Of a DNA stretch of 64,000 bases, positions 62,256 through 64,000 are shown piece by piece. The stretch's first letter is position 1. The number at the start of each line of letters is the position of its first letter. The stretch is from Planococcus shixiaomingii (GTDB lineage Bacteria > Bacillota > Bacilli > Bacillales_A > Planococcaceae): positions 2,960,001 to 3,024,000 of the forward strand of contig NZ_CP129236.1 in NCBI RefSeq assembly GCF_030413615.1, written 5' to 3'. The notes below the pieces were generated by a model that was given only the letters and a program-made list of their open reading frames with translations, was not told where the DNA came from and searched no databases. Position numbers and translations under genes: made by a program.

Positions 62256-62861
62256 TTAAAGCCAATCGAAAATACCTAAACCTTCACTGATATAATCCAA
62301 ATCCATATCAACAATTAAATCTCCTCCGGTAAAGACTGCTGCTGCATCTCCAGCTCCCTGAAATACCACTTGACTTGCATAGCTTGTCAACTCTGGGAGA
62401 GATGAGGGGTCTAAATTGCCTCCACTGAAATTATATTGAACTCCTTGTGCAACAGGCCCTGATACTCCCAACAATTCCATGTCGCTTGAGTAGTAGGCAG
62501 TTTCACCTGTCGGGCTTTCAAACGTCATACTTTCAAGTTGAAAGTCGTTTGTATATAACAGTTCTCCCCCAGCTGCACTATCTGCTGTAAAAGCTTGCTG
62601 ATTATAACTAGCATTCATAATCGACTCTCCCCCTAGGGGTGATGCTGCAGACAGTCCTTGTATGTTCATGTGCTGATCACTAATCGTTATGCCACCCATT
62701 AAATTATTAGATACATATCCAATTGCATTTTGATTTGCATCCAACAGAAGCAACTGATCTCCCGCCCAAGGCATTACAATTGTTCCATCCATACTTATCC
62801 CGTTTGTTTTTAATACATTAGCAATTGATTGTTGCGGGTATACACTATTTAAAAAATCCAT
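62256..62861 (-). CDS. Unrecognised highly acidic 201-residue protein
   Basis: 201 residues from an ATG behind AGGAGG. Composition is extreme: 23 Asp/Glu, one Lys, no Arg and no Cys. It is rich in Gly, Ser, Asn and hydrophobic residues, with beta-like repeats (MNIQGLSAASPLGGESIM, ESMTFESPTGETAYYSS, NFSGGNLDPSSLPELTS) and an acidic hydrophobic end (IVDMDLDY, LGIFDWL). No signal peptide, membrane helix or known domain was seen. It is the first gene of a pair with the ankyrin protein. Function unknown. Confidence 0.75.
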   Translation of the reverse strand: MDFLNSVYPQQSIANVLKTNGISMDGTIVMPWAGDQLLLLDANQNAIGYVSNNLMGGITISDQHMNIQGLSAASPLGGESIMNASYNQQAFTADSAAGGELLYTNDFQLESMTFESPTGETAYYSSDMELLGVSGPVAQGVQYNFSGGNLDPSSLPELTSYASQVVFQGAGDAAAVFTGGDLIVDMDLDYISEGLGIFDWL

Positions 62862-63113
62862 TTAAATCCTCCTGTATTCTCTTGCCTTATTTATTATAAA
62901 ATCCATTTAACAAGTACTTTGTAACTATAAGTATTATACCGTTTTTACCACAAAAAATAATAGACTAAAGTATTTATTATTTAGAAAATAATGTAATTTT
63001 TTCAGTCTTTTAAAACGCTGAAGCAAAAGCCATTACTAGAGTATCAAAAGCACGGTGTAAAAATCGGAGCAAGGCAGCTAATATGAAGCAATTTTTAAAA
63101 GGACTTTTAAGCA
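62862..63113. other. Intergenic stretch upstream of the acidic protein gene
   Basis: AT-rich. It contains a good -10-like TATAAT on the minus strand (about 62939) but no matching -35, and no gene. It likely holds the promoter of the 62256-62861 gene. Confidence 0.5.
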
Positions 63114-63150
63114 TAAAAAAATCCCCAAATGACTCTAGTCATTTGGGGAT
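63114..63150 (-). terminator. Terminator of the VOC-family gene
   Basis: A 14-bp perfect stem (ATCCCCAAATGACT with AGTCATTTGGGGAT), two-base loop as drawn, and TTTTTT on the minus strand. Confidence 0.93.
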
Positions 63151-63166
63151 CTAGGAACTTATAATT

Positions 63167-63592
63167 TCATCTCACTGAACCATCATCATAACTAAACTGC
63201 CACTCCACACCAAACTTATCCTCGACAACACCATAAGCCGGGCTGAAGAAGGTTTTCTGGAAATCCATAATCACTCTGCCGCCCTTACTTAATGCGGCAA
63301 ACTCTTTATGCAATCTGTCCAAGTCATCTGAAGTAATGGCCAACGTGACGTTCTTGCCAAAGACAACAGGCGATTGCGGGAACGCATCCGAGAACAGGAC
63401 CGGCGTGCCATGGATGTTCAAATGAGCATGCATGACCAGATCTTTCATTTCCGGTGGAATGGTGCTTCCTTCTTCAGGCGGAACTTGCCCAAACGTCATC
63501 GGCTCCGGTCCAGGCAGCCTAAAAACATCGGCATAATACTCAATCGCTTCGCGGCAATTTCCATTGAACGTTAAATACGGATTTACAGGCAT
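63167..63592 (-). CDS. VOC-superfamily protein (PhnB/glyoxalase-like)
   Basis: 141 residues of the PhnB-like group (PVNPYLTFNGNCREAIEYYA, HAHLNIHGTPVLFSDAFP, ITSDDLDRLHKEF, YGVVEDKFGVEWQFSY). The family fold binds metals or small ligands in glyoxalase, dioxygenase and resistance proteins; the substrate cannot be told from sequence. It is a single gene with its own terminator. Confidence 0.9.
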   Translation of the reverse strand: MPVNPYLTFNGNCREAIEYYADVFRLPGPEPMTFGQVPPEEGSTIPPEMKDLVMHAHLNIHGTPVLFSDAFPQSPVVFGKNVTLAITSDDLDRLHKEFAALSKGGRVIMDFQKTFFSPAYGVVEDKFGVEWQFSYDDGSVR

Positions 63593-63709
63593 AAAGCAGC
63601 TCCTCTCACATTTCTTCTATTTTTACTAAGTTATCTAATTGTTATATGCCCGCTTTTTAATAGAGTAAACTAGCTTTTCCCATCCCCTCCACTATACGGA
63701 TTTTTAAAA

Positions 63710-63756
63710 TGAATAAACGCTGTCCAAGGAATCAAATGATTCCTTGGACAGCGTTT
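63710..63756 (-). terminator. Terminator of the pepF gene
   Basis: A 19-bp perfect stem (AAACGCTGTCCAAGGAATC with GATTCCTTGGACAGCGTTT) and a four-base AAAT/ATTT loop, then TTCATTTT on the minus strand, just past the stop codon. It has the inner ATC-nAnT-GAT motif seen in two other hairpins. Confidence 0.9.
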
Positions 63757-63768
63757 CAAGATGCATTC

Positions 63769-64000
63769 TTACCCTACCGCCACTTCCGTCAATGCCAAAA
63801 ACTCCTCCACATCTTTCACACACAGTGCAACCGCGTCTTCCCAGAAGCCCGCTTGTTCAAGATCGACGCCTAAGTGTTTCTGGGCTAATTGCTCAACCGT
63901 CATGCGCCCGGTGTCCCGCAGCAAGGCGTTATATGATTCTTCAAAACCGCCTTCCGCTTCAAGAGCTTTGGCATATATTCCTTGGCTGAACAAATAGCCG
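63769..64000 (-). CDS. pepF: Oligoendopeptidase F family (M3) peptidase, C-terminal fragment
   Basis: Only the last ~77 residues are visible; the gene continues past the right edge. The frame reads GYLFSQGIYAKAL at the edge and then LLRDTGRMTVEQLAQKHLGV, LEQAGFWEDAV, matching the C-terminal helices of PepF (the GYLFxxGLYA and TGxMTxE regions). PepF is a cytoplasmic zinc oligopeptidase. The HExxH site lies outside the window. Confidence 0.8.
   Translation of the reverse strand, partial: GYLFSQGIYAKALEAEGGFEESYNALLRDTGRMTVEQLAQKHLGVDLEQAGFWEDAVALCVKDVEEFLALTEVAVG

Overview
The window reads as the chromosome of a motile, low-to-mid GC Gram-positive bacterium of the Bacilli. The gene content and order resemble Bacillus subtilis (swrD, yvyF-flgM-flgN-flgK-flgL, fliW-csrA-hag, flhO-flhP, SigD-type promoters), and several details suggest Planococcus/Planococcaceae. 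That genus-level placement is inference. No rRNA, tRNA, insertion sequence, prophage or CRISPR array was seen.

Layout. (1) 1-14080, minus strand: one long flagellar operon, flgB-flgC-fliE-fliF-fliG-fliH-fliI-fliJ-fliK-flgD-flgE-swrD-fliM-fliY-fliO-fliP-fliQ-fliR-flhB, running off the left edge. It is preceded by a cyclic-di-GMP-I riboswitch and a transcription terminator. (2) 14455-16168, plus strand: the divergent rod genes flhO-flhP. (3) 16852-25033, minus: yvyF-flgM-flgN-flgK-flgL and flaG-fliD-fliT-fliS-motA-motB-fliL, each behind a clear SigD-type promoter. (4) 25199-32522, minus: a cell-wall hydrolase without a signal peptide, a 1484-residue secreted FN3/Ig-like repeat protein, flagellin (hag, with SigD promoter and CsrA-type leader hairpin), csrA and fliW. 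(5) 32788-34608, plus: a membrane PAS-GGDEF-EAL protein. (6) 34743-42979, minus: two multidomain secreted subtilases on either side of a secreted BIG2-repeat protein. The BIG2 gene has its own SigD-type promoter, which links it to the motility regulon.

(7) 43235-55585, minus: an apparent catabolic cluster. It holds an IclR regulator with a matching operator, a complete Dpp/Opp-type ABC importer, an M19 dipeptidase, an S33 peptidase-like hydrolase, a CapA-like protein, a zinc alcohol dehydrogenase, and a threonine-synthase-like PLP enzyme just beyond. (8) 55815-64000, minus: a CBS-pair protein, a DUF2892-type membrane protein, a 20-bp tandem repeat, an amidase, an unrecognised two-gene unit (a very acidic 201-residue protein plus a 1243-residue ankyrin protein with an internal signal-peptide-like segment), a VOC-family protein, and the C-terminus of an oligoendopeptidase F.

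How it fits together. Basal body, rod, hook, filament, stator, chaperones and the FliW-CsrA-FlgM checkpoints are all present. The c-di-GMP riboswitch puts the whole early operon under second-messenger control, and a candidate enzyme making or breaking that messenger lies in the same cluster. The most novel-looking material is the ankyrin/acidic-protein pair (58490-62861) and the SigD-linked secreted BIG2 protein (38193-40019).
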